Source: CAVXEH01 sp963805645
GTDB taxonomy: Bacteria; Chloroflexota; Limnocylindria; QHBO01
Direction: 5' to 3'
DNA: 64,000 bases
Assembly: GCA_963805645.1 (NCBI GenBank)
Contig: CAWDVA010000007.1
Span: forward strand, 186,001-250,000
Below are positions 17,624 to 27,748 of this stretch, in pieces. The notes under the pieces were generated by a model. It did no database searches and was not told the DNA's origin. It saw only the letters and a program-made list of their open reading frames with translations. Positions within the stretch are counted from its first letter, which is position 1. Each line of letters starts with the position of its first letter. A program made the position numbers and the translations under genes.

Positions 17624-19922
17624 CGCGGCCGTCGGCGACGGCCGTGCCGCGCCGTCGCCGTGCGCTGAGCCCCCCGGCACCGTTCGTCTCGGCCGGGTCC
17701 GTTCCCGGCGTCTCGTCGGTGGTCGCCTGGCTGCCATCATCGCCATCGGGCGCCGCGGCGGCCGCCCCGGGTCGGGTCCAGGTCGCGTAGTCGCAATCGG
17801 GGTAGCGGTCGCACCCCCAGAACGGCCGCCGTCCGCGCCGGCCCCGCTTGGTGACGACTGTCCCCTGTCCGCACTTCGGGCAGGTGCCGAATCGCTCGGC
17901 GGCCGGTGCGGCGTCCTTCTTGATGTACCGGCACTCCGGGTAGCGGTCGCAGCCCACGAACGGCCCGAAGCGACCGCGGCGTGCGGCCAGGTGGCCCTGC
18001 CCGCACTGGGGGCACGTCTCCCCGACCCCCGGCAGCTCCACGGTCTCTTCCGGCTCCTCCCCGGGGAGCGGCATGGTGTGCTTGCACTCCGGGTACGCGC
18101 TGCAGCCCAGGAACCAGCCGTTGCGCCCGAAGCGCTTGACCATGGGGTGGCCGGAGACCGGGCAGACGATATCGGTCATCTCGACCTGCTTGGCGATCTT
18201 GGTCCTGCCCTCGACGAGCTTCTCGTTGAACGGGAGCCAGAACCCGCGGACCATGGGGACCCAGGTCTGCTCGCCACGGGCGACGTTGTCGAGCTGCTCC
18301 TCCATGCGAGCCGTGAAATCGAGGTCCACCACTTCCGGGAAGTGCTCCACGAGAAGGTCGGTGACCCGATCCGCGGACTCGGTGGGGCGGAGCCGGCGGT
18401 CCTCGATCGTCACGTAGCCCCGCTGGCGAATGGTCTCCATGGTGGGCGCGTAGGTCGATGGGCGACCGATGCCGTGCTCTTCGAGCGCCTTGATGAGGGT
18501 CGCCTCGGTGTAGCGCGGCGGTGGCTGCGTGAAGTGCTGTTCCGAGTCGAGCTCAGCGAGCGTGACCGCCTCGCCCTCCGCGAGATCCGGAAGAACGGAC
18601 AGCCGCTCGTCCTCCTCGTCGTCGCGGCCCTCGATGTACACCGCCTGGTAGCCGTCGAAGACCCGCTTGGCGGCGCCTGCGTGGAGCAGATACCGGCCGC
18701 CCCGGACGTCCACGCCCACCTGGTCGAAGCGGGCGGGCGCCATCTGGCTGGCCACGGCTCGCTTCCAGATCAGCTCGTACAGGCGGAACTCGTCCGGCTT
18801 GAGGTGGGTCCGCACGGCGTCCGGAGTGCGCGCGAAGCTCGACGGCCGGACCGCCTCGTGGGCTTCCTGCGCGCCACGCGACCGCGTGCGGTACGCGTTG
18901 GGTCGCTTGGGAACGAATGCCTCGCCGAACCGCTGCTCGATGACGGTGCGCGCTTCGGTGACCGCCGAGGAGGCCATGGCCACCGAATCGGTGCGCATGT
19001 AGGTGATGAGTCCAACCTGGCCGCCCGGCAGCGCCACGCCCTCGTACAGCGACTGCGCTGCGCGCATCGTTCGGCTTGCCCCGAAGCCGAGCTTCCGCGA
19101 GGCTTCCTGCTGGAGCGTGCTCGTGGTGAAGGGGGGCGAAGCCGCGCGACGGCGCTGGGAACGCGTGACCGTCTCGACCACCAGCCGCTCGTCGCGGAGC
19201 GCGGCCTCGTGGGCGCGGGCCTCGGCCTCGGACCCGATGCGGACCTTCTCGCCGTCGATGCGGCTGAGCTCCGCCGTGAACGTCGCGTCGCCGGTCGCCC
19301 GTCGCAGGAGCGCCGACAGGGTCCAGTACTCCTCGGCGACGAAGCGCGAGATCTCGCGCTCGCGATCGACGACGAGTCTCACCGCCACCGATTGGACCCG
19401 ACCGGCCGACAGGCCGCGGCGGATCTTGCTGGCCACCAGCGGGCTGAGCTTGTACCCGACCAGCCGGTCGATGACGCGCCGGGCCTGCTGCGCGTTCACG
19501 AGGTCGAGGTTGATGGCCCGCGGATGAGCGAAGGCATCCTCGATGGCGGACTTGGTGATCTCGCTGAACGTCACCCGCCGGATGCGGTCCGGCGGCAGGC
19601 CGGCGTACTCCGCGATGTGCCAGGCGATGGACTCGCCCTCGCGGTCGAGGTCCGTGGCCAGCCAGACCTGCGAGGCGCGGCGTGCCTGATCGGCAAGCTT
19701 CTCGAGCTCGCGGCGCCGGTCCTTCAGGGGCTCGTATCGGGGTGCGAAGTCATGATCCACGTCGACGCCCAGCGCCTTCGCAGGGAGGTCGCGAACGTGG
19801 CCATAGGAGGCGAGGACCCGGTATCCGGGTCCCAGATAACGTTCGATGGTCTTCGCCTTGGCAGGCGACTCGACGATGACAAGGTCGCCGCGGTCGCCGC
19901 CGGCGGTGGTTCTGCGCGGCAT
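17616..19922 (-). CDS. topA: DNA topoisomerase I
   Basis: This type IA topoisomerase relaxes negative supercoils. The Toprim domain opens with DLVIVESPAKAKTIERYLG and has the acidic triad region LATDLDREGESIAWH. The catalytic Tyr lies in GLITYMRTDS, near residue 310. Three C-terminal zinc-ribbon repeats follow. The second and third have the full CxxC...C...C pattern, while the first has Ser at its second Cys (CPVSG). An Ala/Asp-rich tail ends the protein. At 768 residues it is normal. It is upstream of and overlaps the xer gene. Confidence 0.97.
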   Translation of the reverse strand: MPRRTTAGGDRGDLVIVESPAKAKTIERYLGPGYRVLASYGHVRDLPAKALGVDVDHDFAPRYEPLKDRRRELEKLADQARRASQVWLATDLDREGESIAWHIAEYAGLPPDRIRRVTFSEITKSAIEDAFAHPRAINLDLVNAQQARRVIDRLVGYKLSPLVASKIRRGLSAGRVQSVAVRLVVDREREISRFVAEEYWTLSALLRRATGDATFTAELSRIDGEKVRIGSEAEARAHEAALRDERLVVETVTRSQRRRAASPPFTTSTLQQEASRKLGFGASRTMRAAQSLYEGVALPGGQVGLITYMRTDSVAMASSAVTEARTVIEQRFGEAFVPKRPNAYRTRSRGAQEAHEAVRPSSFARTPDAVRTHLKPDEFRLYELIWKRAVASQMAPARFDQVGVDVRGGRYLLHAGAAKRVFDGYQAVYIEGRDDEEDERLSVLPDLAEGEAVTLAELDSEQHFTQPPPRYTEATLIKALEEHGIGRPSTYAPTMETIRQRGYVTIEDRRLRPTESADRVTDLLVEHFPEVVDLDFTARMEEQLDNVARGEQTWVPMVRGFWLPFNEKLVEGRTKIAKQVEMTDIVCPVSGHPMVKRFGRNGWFLGCSAYPECKHTMPLPGEEPEETVELPGVGETCPQCGQGHLAARRGRFGPFVGCDRYPECRYIKKDAAPAAERFGTCPKCGQGTVVTKRGRRGRRPFWGCDRYPDCDYATWTRPGAAAAAPDGDDGSQATTDETPGTDPAETNGAGGLSARRRRGTAVADGRGG

Positions 19923-20020
19923 CGGTCAGGGAGTGTAGCACCGGGCCCGGGCCGCACCGCCGAGCGGAAGGGGCGGCGGGAGCGGGCGCCGGGGACGCGG
20001 CCGAAGGCCGCGCGCGGGCC

Positions 20021-21739
20021 CTACCCGGCGAAGTCCCAGGTCATGATCAGCTTGCCGTTGCTCGCCTGCGCGTACCCGAAGCCGACCCGGTTGAAGTTCG
20101 GATCCAGGATGTTCGCGATGTGGTTCCAGACCCCCGGATAGGGCTCGGCCATCATGATCGAGTGGCACCACGCGATGGCGTGGGTGATGCTCCCGTAGTC
20201 GAGGCACTGGTTCTCGCCGGCGTGCGACCAGCTGATCCCGGCTCGCGTGATCCGGACCCGGTAGGTGGAACCGTCGCGGCCCACGTGGCTGAAGTAGTTG
20301 TAGCGGACCTGGTCGACGGCGTGGGCCTGCGCGACGGCCGACAGCGCCGCATCCAGCCGCAGCGGTGCGAACCCGTACGCCTTGCGCGAGGCGTTGATCA
20401 GCGACAGGGCGTAGGCCTGCACGCTCCCGCTCGCCGATGGCGGTGGGTAGCTCGTCGACGGCCGGGTCACCGTGGCCGCCCTGGTGGTGAACCGATAGGT
20501 GCCGGTGACGGGGTTGCCGTCGAAGTCCCGGGCGGCGTCGCCAATCCGTACCTCGAACCGATGGCCCGCGGCCAGGGCGCTCGTGGGCTTGAAGGTCAGG
20601 CTCGTCGCATCGTTGCTCCAGCTGACCTTTCCCGCCACATCGGCACCACGGGTGACATCCACCAGGCGGAAGGCACCCTGGGTGGCGTCGGTGTCGACCG
20701 GCGCCGAGAACCAGATCTGGACCGTGCCCGTCGTCACGCCGGTCGCGCCTCCGGCCGGGGCGATCTTGACGATGCGCGCGGCGGGCGTGGTCGTGAAGGA
20801 GAAGGTCGTGTCCCCGCCCAGCGGATTGCCCTGCAGGTCGTGTGCGCCAATGATGCTGATCGCGTAGCGGGCATTGGCGTCCAGCCGCTGGCCCGGCGTG
20901 AAGGTCAGCATCGTCCCCTCCCAGCTGAACGTGCCCGGGACTGCCGGTCTGATCAGGAACGCGTCCTCGACATCGGCGTGCTGCATGGCGGCGCTGAAGC
21001 CGATGTGGATCGTGGTCCGCGCGCTCGCGTTGTCGGCGGTATCGGCCGGGAGCGGAGGCGGGTCGCCGCGCAGGGTCTCCGTGACGGACAGGCGCTCGGC
21101 CGCCACGTCGGGGCCGACCCGGTCGACGGCGAATTCGTTGATGTAGGGCGCCGTCTGGGTGGTGAACGTATACGACAGCGGCGCGCCAAGCACCGAGCCG
21201 TTCGCGAGCCGCGTGGCCGCGGGAAGGGTGACCACGTAACGCTGGTCCGTCAGCCATCGGCTGGACGGGCGGACGGACGCATGGCGGGCATCCGAGGTCC
21301 ACGCCAGGGAAAGGCCGCTTGTCGGGGTGATCTCCAGGTTGGCCTGCACGCTCGCCACGTCCATCGGCTGCGCGAAGTCCAGGCTGAGGGCCTGGTGGGT
21401 TCCAATGCCCACGCCGACGCTGGTCGGAAGGATGGAGACCGGCGCCGTGGGAGCCGGCGCCGGGGCCGCGCTGCTGGGACGCTCCTGCACGGCAAAGACA
21501 AGAAGAGCGAGGATCGACGCGACGGTGACGATCCGCGCGGTGGTTCGGGTGAGTCGAGAAGTGATTCGGGTGCGTCGATCGGCGGTGGGGACCGCCGGGG
21601 CATCATGTCGAGGCAATAGGGGTGGTACTCCAGCGGGGCTAGACGCGGGTCCGGGTGGGCTCACGGACCGCCTCGGTTGGCGGCCGCAGTATAGGCATGG
21701 ATGCCGATCTCGTGCCGAGCCGGATGCCGCCGCGCTCAT
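20021..21739 (-). CDS. Secreted CAP/SCP-domain protein with Ig-like (Big_5) repeats
   Basis: After a basic N terminus and a hydrophobic anchor (ARIVTVASILALLVFAV) the protein has three Ig-like repeats. Each carries an FSAPVD- or FSAAMQ-type strand and ends in a Y/F-x-F-TT strand. The C-terminal ~150 residues form a CAP domain: LINASRKAYGFAPL, YFSHVGRDGSTY, AGENQC and the final YAQASNGKLIMTWDF. Bacterial CAP proteins are extracellular and may bind lipids or act on the cell wall. The exact start is unclear: ATG at 21739 gives a long unlikely tail before the anchor, and an in-frame TTG near 21618 is possible. It sits between dprA and topA. Confidence 0.82.
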   Translation of the reverse strand: MSAAASGSARDRHPCLYCGRQPRRSVSPPGPASSPAGVPPLLPRHDAPAVPTADRRTRITSRLTRTTARIVTVASILALLVFAVQERPSSAAPAPAPTAPVSILPTSVGVGIGTHQALSLDFAQPMDVASVQANLEITPTSGLSLAWTSDARHASVRPSSRWLTDQRYVVTLPAATRLANGSVLGAPLSYTFTTQTAPYINEFAVDRVGPDVAAERLSVTETLRGDPPPLPADTADNASARTTIHIGFSAAMQHADVEDAFLIRPAVPGTFSWEGTMLTFTPGQRLDANARYAISIIGAHDLQGNPLGGDTTFSFTTTPAARIVKIAPAGGATGVTTGTVQIWFSAPVDTDATQGAFRLVDVTRGADVAGKVSWSNDATSLTFKPTSALAAGHRFEVRIGDAARDFDGNPVTGTYRFTTRAATVTRPSTSYPPPSASGSVQAYALSLINASRKAYGFAPLRLDAALSAVAQAHAVDQVRYNYFSHVGRDGSTYRVRITRAGISWSHAGENQCLDYGSITHAIAWCHSIMMAEPYPGVWNHIANILDPNFNRVGFGYAQASNGKLIMTWDFAG

Positions 21740-22974
21740 CAGCCCCTGCCGATGCGCTTCGCCGCCAGGGTCGGATGGAAGGTGGATCCGCCGTAGCTGG
21801 TGACGAGGCCGCGAGCCTCGAGCAGGGTGAGCGCACTGGCCAGCGCGGGCGTGCCGAGGTGGGTGCGATCCATCAGCTCCTCGATGGAGCCGCTGCGCCG
21901 CAGGAGGGATCCGAGGACGAGTCCTTCCGTGTCCGACAGGCCGACGGCCAACGGAGGGCGACCCGCGGGACGCAGGCCCAGCCGCTGGACCAGTGAGACG
22001 GCGGAGGTGACGATTTCGGCCTGGTGGTCGGCGATCAGCCGGTTGCAGCCTCGCGATGCGATCGAGTCGATAGGCCCGGGCACGGCCAGAACGTCACGTC
22101 CCTGGTCGATCGCCGCGGCGGCGGTCAGCAGGGCACCCGAACGATCCGGCGCCTCGACCACGACCACCGCATCGGCAAGCCCGCTGACGATCCGGTTCCT
22201 GCGTGCGAAGTCCGGCCTGCCGGTGAGGCTCCGCGGCGGCATCTCGGAGAGGAGCGCTCCCCCGGAGGCGGCGATCGCCGCGGCCAGCGATCGATGTCGC
22301 GGCGGATAGATGCGGTCGATCGGTGAGGGCAGGACGGCGGTCGTCACCCCGCCGGCGTCCAGCGTGGCCTGATGGGCAATCCCGTCGATCCCCAGGGCAA
22401 GGCCCGAGATGACGCAGACACCGGCTCTTGCGAGCTCATCGGCGATCTCCGCCGCGGTCGCCCTGCCGTACCCGGTCGGGCGACGGGTTCCGACCACGGC
22501 GACGCAGGGCGAGGCAAGCCGGTCCAGGGATCCGGCGACGTAGAGGACCGGCGGATGCAGGGCAAGGTGGGCGAGGCGGGCCGGGTAGTCCGGATCACCC
22601 GCCGTCACGACCCGGCCAGCCACGACCCGCGCGGCATCTTCCAGTCCACGCGCCACGTCCGCGGCTCCCTCGCGTCGCAGGCGCTCGAGCGCGATTCGCG
22701 TGGCATCGTCGGGTCGGGCCAGATGGGTGGTGATCTCGTCCGGCGATCGCGCCAGAGCAGCCCGGGCCGAGCCGAATGTGGCGAGCAACCGGAAGAAGCC
22801 CGCCTGGCCGACGCCGGGTACCGCGGCGAGCGCGATCCACGCCGCGCGCTCCGCGCGGCCACCGATTGCGACACCCTGGCGCAGCGTGGCAACCGAGCCG
22901 GTCATGCGGCCACGCCCCGCGGAGGCCGCGTCTACCCCGTCACCGTTCGTCTGCGCCGATCCGACGCCGATCAC
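21739..22974 (-). CDS. dprA: DNA-processing protein DprA/Smf
   Basis: DprA binds incoming single-stranded DNA and loads RecA during transformation. The Rossmann-like core shows VAVVGTRRPTGYGR, ISGLALGIDGIAHQATLD, GGALLSEMPP, RNRIVSGLADAVVVVEAP and DVLAVPGPI. An N-terminal HhH/SAM-like region (VPGVGQAGFFRLL) and a C-terminal winged helix (SIEELMDRTHLGTPALASALTLLE) complete the usual architecture. The GTG at 22974 overlaps the comM stop (GTGA); an ATG about 70 bp further in is an alternative. With comM beside it, natural competence is possible. Confidence 0.94.
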   Translation of the reverse strand: MIGVGSAQTNGDGVDAASAGRGRMTGSVATLRQGVAIGGRAERAAWIALAAVPGVGQAGFFRLLATFGSARAALARSPDEITTHLARPDDATRIALERLRREGAADVARGLEDAARVVAGRVVTAGDPDYPARLAHLALHPPVLYVAGSLDRLASPCVAVVGTRRPTGYGRATAAEIADELARAGVCVISGLALGIDGIAHQATLDAGGVTTAVLPSPIDRIYPPRHRSLAAAIAASGGALLSEMPPRSLTGRPDFARRNRIVSGLADAVVVVEAPDRSGALLTAAAAIDQGRDVLAVPGPIDSIASRGCNRLIADHQAEIVTSAVSLVQRLGLRPAGRPPLAVGLSDTEGLVLGSLLRRSGSIEELMDRTHLGTPALASALTLLEARGLVTSYGGSTFHPTLAAKRIGRG

Positions 22975-24488
22975 AGCCCGTGCTCCCGCGCCGATGCCTC
23001 GGGCCGATACCGCAGCGCCTCGTCGACATGCTCGGGATGGATCTCGCGGCTGTCGGCCAGGTCGGCGATCGTCCGCGCGATCCGGGCAGCCCGGCGCGCG
23101 CGGCGTGGCGAAAGCGCGAGACGACGGGCCCGCTGCTCAAGCATCGAGACGATGGGCCGCCGGGCGTCCGCAAGGACATCCCACGCCGGGTCCATCTCGC
23201 CGTTGGCATACCCCTGCCGCGAGCGCTGCCGATTCCACGCCCGACGGACACGGGCCGCGGCCGTGCGACTGGCCTCACCTCGGGCGACGCCGATGGCACC
23301 GCGCGGCTCATCGAGGATGATCCACAGGTCGAGCCGGTCCCGGATGGGTCCCGAGAGACGCGCCGCGTACCGCCTGGCGCCCGCGTCATCGCACACGCAG
23401 GCGCGGCTTCGCGAGAAGCGCCAACCGCAGGCGCACGGGTTGAACGCGGCAAGCAGCGTGAACCGCGCCGGGAGGCTCAACGCGCCCTCCACCCGGGCGA
23501 TCGTCACACTCCCCGACTCGAGCGGCTGGCGCAGCGCCTCGAGGGCATCCGCACGAAACTGGAGCAGCTCATCGAGCACCAGGGCGCCGCGATGCGCAAG
23601 GCTGGCCTCTCCGGGCCGGACGTGGCTGCCCCCGCCCACGAGAGCCTGTGTCGAGATGGTGTGGTGCGGAGCCCGGAAGGGCCGGCGCCGAACGATGGGC
23701 GCCTGCCGGTCCAGAAGGCCGGCAACCGAGTGGATGCGGCTCACCTCCACGGCCTCGTCCTCCTCGAGCGGCGGCAGGAGCCCTTCGGCCGCCCGGAGAA
23801 GCAGGGTCTTGCCAACACCGGGTGGGCCGGTGAAGACCAGGCTGTGCCGACCGGCGGCAGCGATCTCGAGCGCACGACGCGCAACGGCCTGACCCTCGAC
23901 CTCCGCCAGATCCGGCACGCCCGTCGGCGCCGTCCAGGGCTGGATCGGATGTGTGCTGATGCGCGGCAGCTCCCGGACGCTGACGAGATGAGCGACCGCG
24001 TCGCCGAGCGTCGTCGCGCCGCGAACCACGACGCCCTTCACCGCAGCCGCCTCCGGGGCCGACGGCGAGGGGACAACCACCTCGGCAATGCCGGCCGCGC
24101 GGGCCGCAGCGGCAAGGGCCAGCACCCCGGGGACCGGTCGCAGGCTGCCGTCCAGGGCGAGCTCGCCGATGAGGGCGCAGCGCCGCGGAGGACGGGCCGT
24201 CCCGAGCTGGCCGGAGGCCCCAAGAATCGCCATGGCGATCGCGAGGTCGTACCCCGTTCCTTCCTTCCGAAGGTCGGCCGGGGCGAGGTTGACGGTGATC
24301 CGCCGGGAGGGCACCTCGAACCCGCAGTTGCGAATCGCGGACCGCACGCGCTCCCGCGCCTCCTGCACGGCGCTCCCCGCCAGTCCGACGATGGTCAGCG
24401 ACGGCAGACCGAAGGCGACGTCCGCCTCGATGCGCACGGGAACCCCGTCGACGCCGACGAGGGCGGCGGAGAGCATCTCGCTGAGCAT
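22971..24488 (-). CDS. comM: ComM-like Mg-chelatase-family ATPase (YifB)
   Basis: ComM is a hexameric AAA+ helicase that promotes branch migration during transformation. The N-terminal Lon-protease-like domain opens MLSEMLSAALVGVDGVPV and has VNLAPADLRKEGTGYDLAIA. The AAA+ domain has Walker A GPPGVGKTLL, then FRAPHHTIST, HRGALVLDELLQF and FNPCACG. Cys residues in CACGW and ACVCDD form the family zinc-like cluster. The C-terminal Mg-chelatase lid (SPRRARRAARIARTIADL) is intact. At 505 residues it is full length. Confidence 0.94.
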   Translation of the reverse strand: MLSEMLSAALVGVDGVPVRIEADVAFGLPSLTIVGLAGSAVQEARERVRSAIRNCGFEVPSRRITVNLAPADLRKEGTGYDLAIAMAILGASGQLGTARPPRRCALIGELALDGSLRPVPGVLALAAAARAAGIAEVVVPSPSAPEAAAVKGVVVRGATTLGDAVAHLVSVRELPRISTHPIQPWTAPTGVPDLAEVEGQAVARRALEIAAAGRHSLVFTGPPGVGKTLLLRAAEGLLPPLEEDEAVEVSRIHSVAGLLDRQAPIVRRRPFRAPHHTISTQALVGGGSHVRPGEASLAHRGALVLDELLQFRADALEALRQPLESGSVTIARVEGALSLPARFTLLAAFNPCACGWRFSRSRACVCDDAGARRYAARLSGPIRDRLDLWIILDEPRGAIGVARGEASRTAAARVRRAWNRQRSRQGYANGEMDPAWDVLADARRPIVSMLEQRARRLALSPRRARRAARIARTIADLADSREIHPEHVDEALRYRPEASAREHGL

Positions 24489-24649
24489 GGCGGCGCCCCT
24501 CGGAGAGGTCGAGCAACGGGAACGGGGATTGAGTGCCGGCCGTCCGCCTGCTCGCCTCCATACTCAAGCGACGACCGGCGCCGCCGAGCCTAGGACGACC
24601 CCCTTACCGCCGCCTTAGGAACCGGTTTGGGGCGCTCGCGGGACCGGGG

Positions 24650-25843
24650 TCAGCGCGGGGCGGGCGCCGCTTCCGCGACCGCCTGGCGATCCACCTCGCG
24701 CGCAAAGTCCACGACGCTGCGGCTCAGCGGGGCATCGGGGCGCGACGACATGAACGGCTCGCCGGAGTTCAGGGCCGAAATCGCGCCCCGATACTCGTTG
24801 ATGATCTGGAAGTCGATCTTGCGGCCCAGCACCGATTCGGCGTTGTCGATGTTGATCCCGGTGTACGCGTTCGAGCGATTCAGGACCAGCTGGACCTTGC
24901 TGCGCTGGTAGCCGAGGTTGTCCATGGTCTTGAGCACGAGCTGCACGTTCTTCAGGCAGGAGAGGTCCGCCGTCATGACCACGAAGATGACATCGGCTTC
25001 GTCGAAGAGCTGCAGGTTGAAGTCGTCGATCGACTTCGCCATGTCGACGAGCGTGTAGTCGAACTGGCGGCGCGCGATGGCGAGCAGGTTCGACAGGGTG
25101 GTCGGGTTGGTCCGCTGGCGCTCGACGACGATGTCCGCGGCCTCCGGGGAGGTGGGCGCCAGGAGAAGGTCCATCCCCGAGTGGTGACGCACCATGAGAT
25201 TCCGAAGGAGGTCGCCATCCAGGTCGGGCTCGCTCATGGCATTCACGATGGACGCGGTATCGAGTCCCAGGTCCAGGAAGACCCGCAGGTCGCCGAACTG
25301 CAGGTTCGCGTCGACGAGGGCCGTCCTGCGCTTGAGATCGGTCGCGAGCGCGATGCCGGTGTTGATGGCGATCGTCGTGGTGCCCACGCCTCCCTTGGCT
25401 CCATAGAACAGCGCGAGCCGTCCCAGGGTCGTCGCATCCGGACCCGACGGGCCTGCTTCATCGGCGCCGTTGCGCGCGAGGAGCGCGCGGATGCGCGCGA
25501 TGAGCTCGAGCGGATGGAACGGCTTGACGATGTCGTCATCGGCTCCGGCTCGCAGCCCCTTCACGCGCTCACCGACATCGGCCTCGCTCGTGAGCATGAT
25601 GATGGGGACCCGGGTGCCCGACTTCTCGGCGGCTCGGATCTGCTGCGTGGCCGCGTACCCGTCGAGCTTGGGCATGGCGACGTCCATGAGGATGAGGTCC
25701 GGCTCGGCGCTGCGGGCCATCTCGACCCCGGCCTCCCCGTCGGACGCGACGAGCACCTCGAAGCCTTCCTGCTTGAGGGTGAAGACCAGGACGCGCTGGA
25801 TGTTCAGGTCGTCATCGACGACGAGGACCTTGGTGGCAGCCAT
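24650..25843 (-). CDS. cpaE: CpaE/TadZ-like protein: receiver domain fused to ParA-type ATPase (copy 1)
   Basis: CpaE/TadZ proteins position the Flp (Tad) pilus machine at the membrane. Residues 1-125 are a complete receiver domain (VLVVDDD, LILMDVAMP with the phospho-Asp, MLTSEAD, DDDIVKPF with the Lys). From about 140 comes a MinD/ParA fold with FYGAKGGVGTTTIAIN, ALVDANLQFGDLRVFLDLG and ADVIFVVMTADL. The ATG at 25843 follows AAGGG and starts at the receiver. A TadE-TadE-TadG operon lies 4.3 kb away and a second paralogue at 60.6 kb. Confidence 0.88.
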   Translation of the reverse strand: MAATKVLVVDDDLNIQRVLVFTLKQEGFEVLVASDGEAGVEMARSAEPDLILMDVAMPKLDGYAATQQIRAAEKSGTRVPIIMLTSEADVGERVKGLRAGADDDIVKPFHPLELIARIRALLARNGADEAGPSGPDATTLGRLALFYGAKGGVGTTTIAINTGIALATDLKRRTALVDANLQFGDLRVFLDLGLDTASIVNAMSEPDLDGDLLRNLMVRHHSGMDLLLAPTSPEAADIVVERQRTNPTTLSNLLAIARRQFDYTLVDMAKSIDDFNLQLFDEADVIFVVMTADLSCLKNVQLVLKTMDNLGYQRSKVQLVLNRSNAYTGINIDNAESVLGRKIDFQIINEYRGAISALNSGEPFMSSRPDAPLSRSVVDFAREVDRQAVAEAAPAPR

Positions 25844-25911
25844 CAAGAACCCTTCGTGGTGGAACTCCGCAAGAGTATAGAGTCCAGCTCGTGGACGCTG
25901 GGGCCGCCCTC

Positions 25912-26874
25912 CTACGTGGCCGGCTCTTCGACCCCGTCGAGGTGGCGAGCCAGGAAGGCCACGACCCGGCGGCGGTACTCCTCGCCGCCGATGCTGCACG
26001 CATCGGCGTGGCCCGCACCCTCGACGACGTAGAGCTCCTTGGGAGGCTGTGCGGACGCATAGAGGTGCAGCCCCTGCTCGGCGTCAATGAGCTGGTCCTC
26101 GCGCGGCACGATCAGCAGCAGCCCGCGCGGAGCAAGGCGGGCAACGTGATCGATGGGCGCGAGCAGGCGCGTGCGCGCCCGGAGGGTGGCGCCCAGCACC
26201 ACCAGCCGCGAGCCCAGCCAGGGCAGCGGGTAGCGCAGCTCACGCATCCGGTTGCCGATGGGGTTGTACAGGTCGGCGTATGGGGCATCGGCAACGACCG
26301 CGGCCACGGGCAGGTCCGCGCCCGCCATGATCGCCACGGCAGCGCCCATGCTGATCCCCATCAGCGCGATGGGTCCCAGGCCGCGGCCCTCGAGCATGCG
26401 CACCGCCGCTGCCACGTCGTGACGCTCGGCCGTCCCCAGGGTGATATCGGCATCGTCGCTCACCCCGTGGCCGCGGAAGTCGAACTGCAGGACGTGATAG
26501 CGCTCCGAGAGCCACGGCACGAAGCTGGCCAGCCACGGGAGCCGGTTCCAGCTGAACCCGTGCAGGAGCACCACCGCTCCTCGTGTCTCGCGGCGGGCGC
26601 GGATCAGCCAGCCGGACAGGGTCACCCCGTCATCGGTCGTGAAGCGCACGTCCTCGTAGTCGAGTCCCAGCTCGGCGGGCGTCGTGGGATCGCCCGCCAG
26701 GGCCTCGAACGGCCGGCGCGGCGGACGGACGACCCGACGCGATCCTTCGACGACCAGGAAGCCCGCGTAGCCGGCCAGGAGCGTCCCCACAAGCCGCCCG
26801 AGACGCGCGGTCAGTCCCCGCTGCCGGCCGGACGGCCGCGAGGGATCGGTGTCCTCAGCCCGCGTTCGTGCCAC
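25912..26874 (-). CDS. Membrane-anchored alpha/beta hydrolase
   Basis: An alpha/beta hydrolase of about 320 residues. A weak hydrophobic segment near the N terminus (LGRLVGTLLAGYAGFLVV) may anchor it. The oxyanion HG motif is VVLLHGFSWNR, the nucleophile elbow is GISMGAAVAI, an acidic residue lies in LIVPREDQLID, and the catalytic His is in GAGHADAC. The substrate is unknown; this resembles BAAT/acyltransferase-like or esterase families. The GTG at 26874 gives a 20-bp overlap with the SPFH gene; other starts are possible. The position after nfeD-SPFH suggests a membrane-linked role. Confidence 0.8.
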   Translation of the reverse strand: MARTRAEDTDPSRPSGRQRGLTARLGRLVGTLLAGYAGFLVVEGSRRVVRPPRRPFEALAGDPTTPAELGLDYEDVRFTTDDGVTLSGWLIRARRETRGAVVLLHGFSWNRLPWLASFVPWLSERYHVLQFDFRGHGVSDDADITLGTAERHDVAAAVRMLEGRGLGPIALMGISMGAAVAIMAGADLPVAAVVADAPYADLYNPIGNRMRELRYPLPWLGSRLVVLGATLRARTRLLAPIDHVARLAPRGLLLIVPREDQLIDAEQGLHLYASAQPPKELYVVEGAGHADACSIGGEEYRRRVVAFLARHLDGVEEPAT

Positions 26875-27748
26875 CGGCCTCGCGGGTGGACCGCAGGGCG
26901 GCCCCAATCGGCCGCGTGAGCTCCGCGAGCTCCATGGGGATCACCCACTTCGTCGAATCGCCGGCACCGAGCACCTTCAGTGCGTCGAGGTACTGGAGTG
27001 CCATGGTCTTCTCGTCGATCCCTCTCGCCGCGTTGAAGATCGTCTGCAGGGCGTTGGCATAGCCCTCGGCCTGCAGGATCTGGCTCTGCCGGTTGCCCTC
27101 CGCGCGGAGGATGGCGCTCTGCTTGTCGCCCTCGGCGACGTTGATCGTCGCCTGGCGCTGGCCCTCCGACTCGGTGATCACCGCGCGCCGGATGCGCTCT
27201 GCGCTCATCTGGCGGTTCATGGCGTCCTGGATGTCGCGTGGCGGCACGATCTCGCGAATCTCGACGTTCGTGATCTTCACGCCCCAGCGATGGGTCACCT
27301 CGTCGAGCTTGGTGCGCAGGATGGTGTTGATCTCCTCGCGCTTGGCCAGCACGTCGTCGAGCGGAATGTCACCGATGACCGCGCGGAGCGTGGTGGCGGC
27401 CAGCGCCTGGGATGCGCCAGAGAAGTTGGTCACCGCCGTGACGGACTCCGACGGATCGAAGACCTTCGAATAGACGAGGAAGTCGATGCTGATCGGCGCG
27501 TTGTCCTTGGTGATGCAGGCCTGCTGCGGCACTTCGAGGTAGAACTCGCGCAGGTCCACCTTCACGGTCTGCTGGACGAAGGGGATGAGGATCACGAGCC
27601 CGGGACCCCTCGCTCCCTGGAGTCGTCCGAAGAAGAACACCACCAGGCGCTCGTACTCGCGAACGATGTGCACGGTCAGCGTGATCAGCCAGAGCACGAT
27701 CAGCAGGCCGACGACCAACAGGATCAGGCCGGTGGCGTTGTCAGGCAT
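26855..27748 (-). CDS. SPFH/stomatin-like membrane protein
   Basis: SPFH proteins form membrane microdomain scaffolds and cages around proteases. An N-terminal transmembrane helix (LILLVVGLLIVLWLITLTVHIV) is followed by the band-7 domain (YERLVVFFFGRLQGARGPG to GVKITNVEIREIVPP). An Ala/Glu/Gln-rich coiled coil follows (EGQRQATINVAEGDKQSAIL). At 297 residues it is the slipin/stomatin size. The start overlaps the nfeD stop by 8 bp, the well-known NfeD-stomatin operon pairing. Confidence 0.93.
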   Translation of the reverse strand: MPDNATGLILLVVGLLIVLWLITLTVHIVREYERLVVFFFGRLQGARGPGLVILIPFVQQTVKVDLREFYLEVPQQACITKDNAPISIDFLVYSKVFDPSESVTAVTNFSGASQALAATTLRAVIGDIPLDDVLAKREEINTILRTKLDEVTHRWGVKITNVEIREIVPPRDIQDAMNRQMSAERIRRAVITESEGQRQATINVAEGDKQSAILRAEGNRQSQILQAEGYANALQTIFNAARGIDEKTMALQYLDALKVLGAGDSTKWVIPMELAELTRPIGAALRSTREAGGTNAG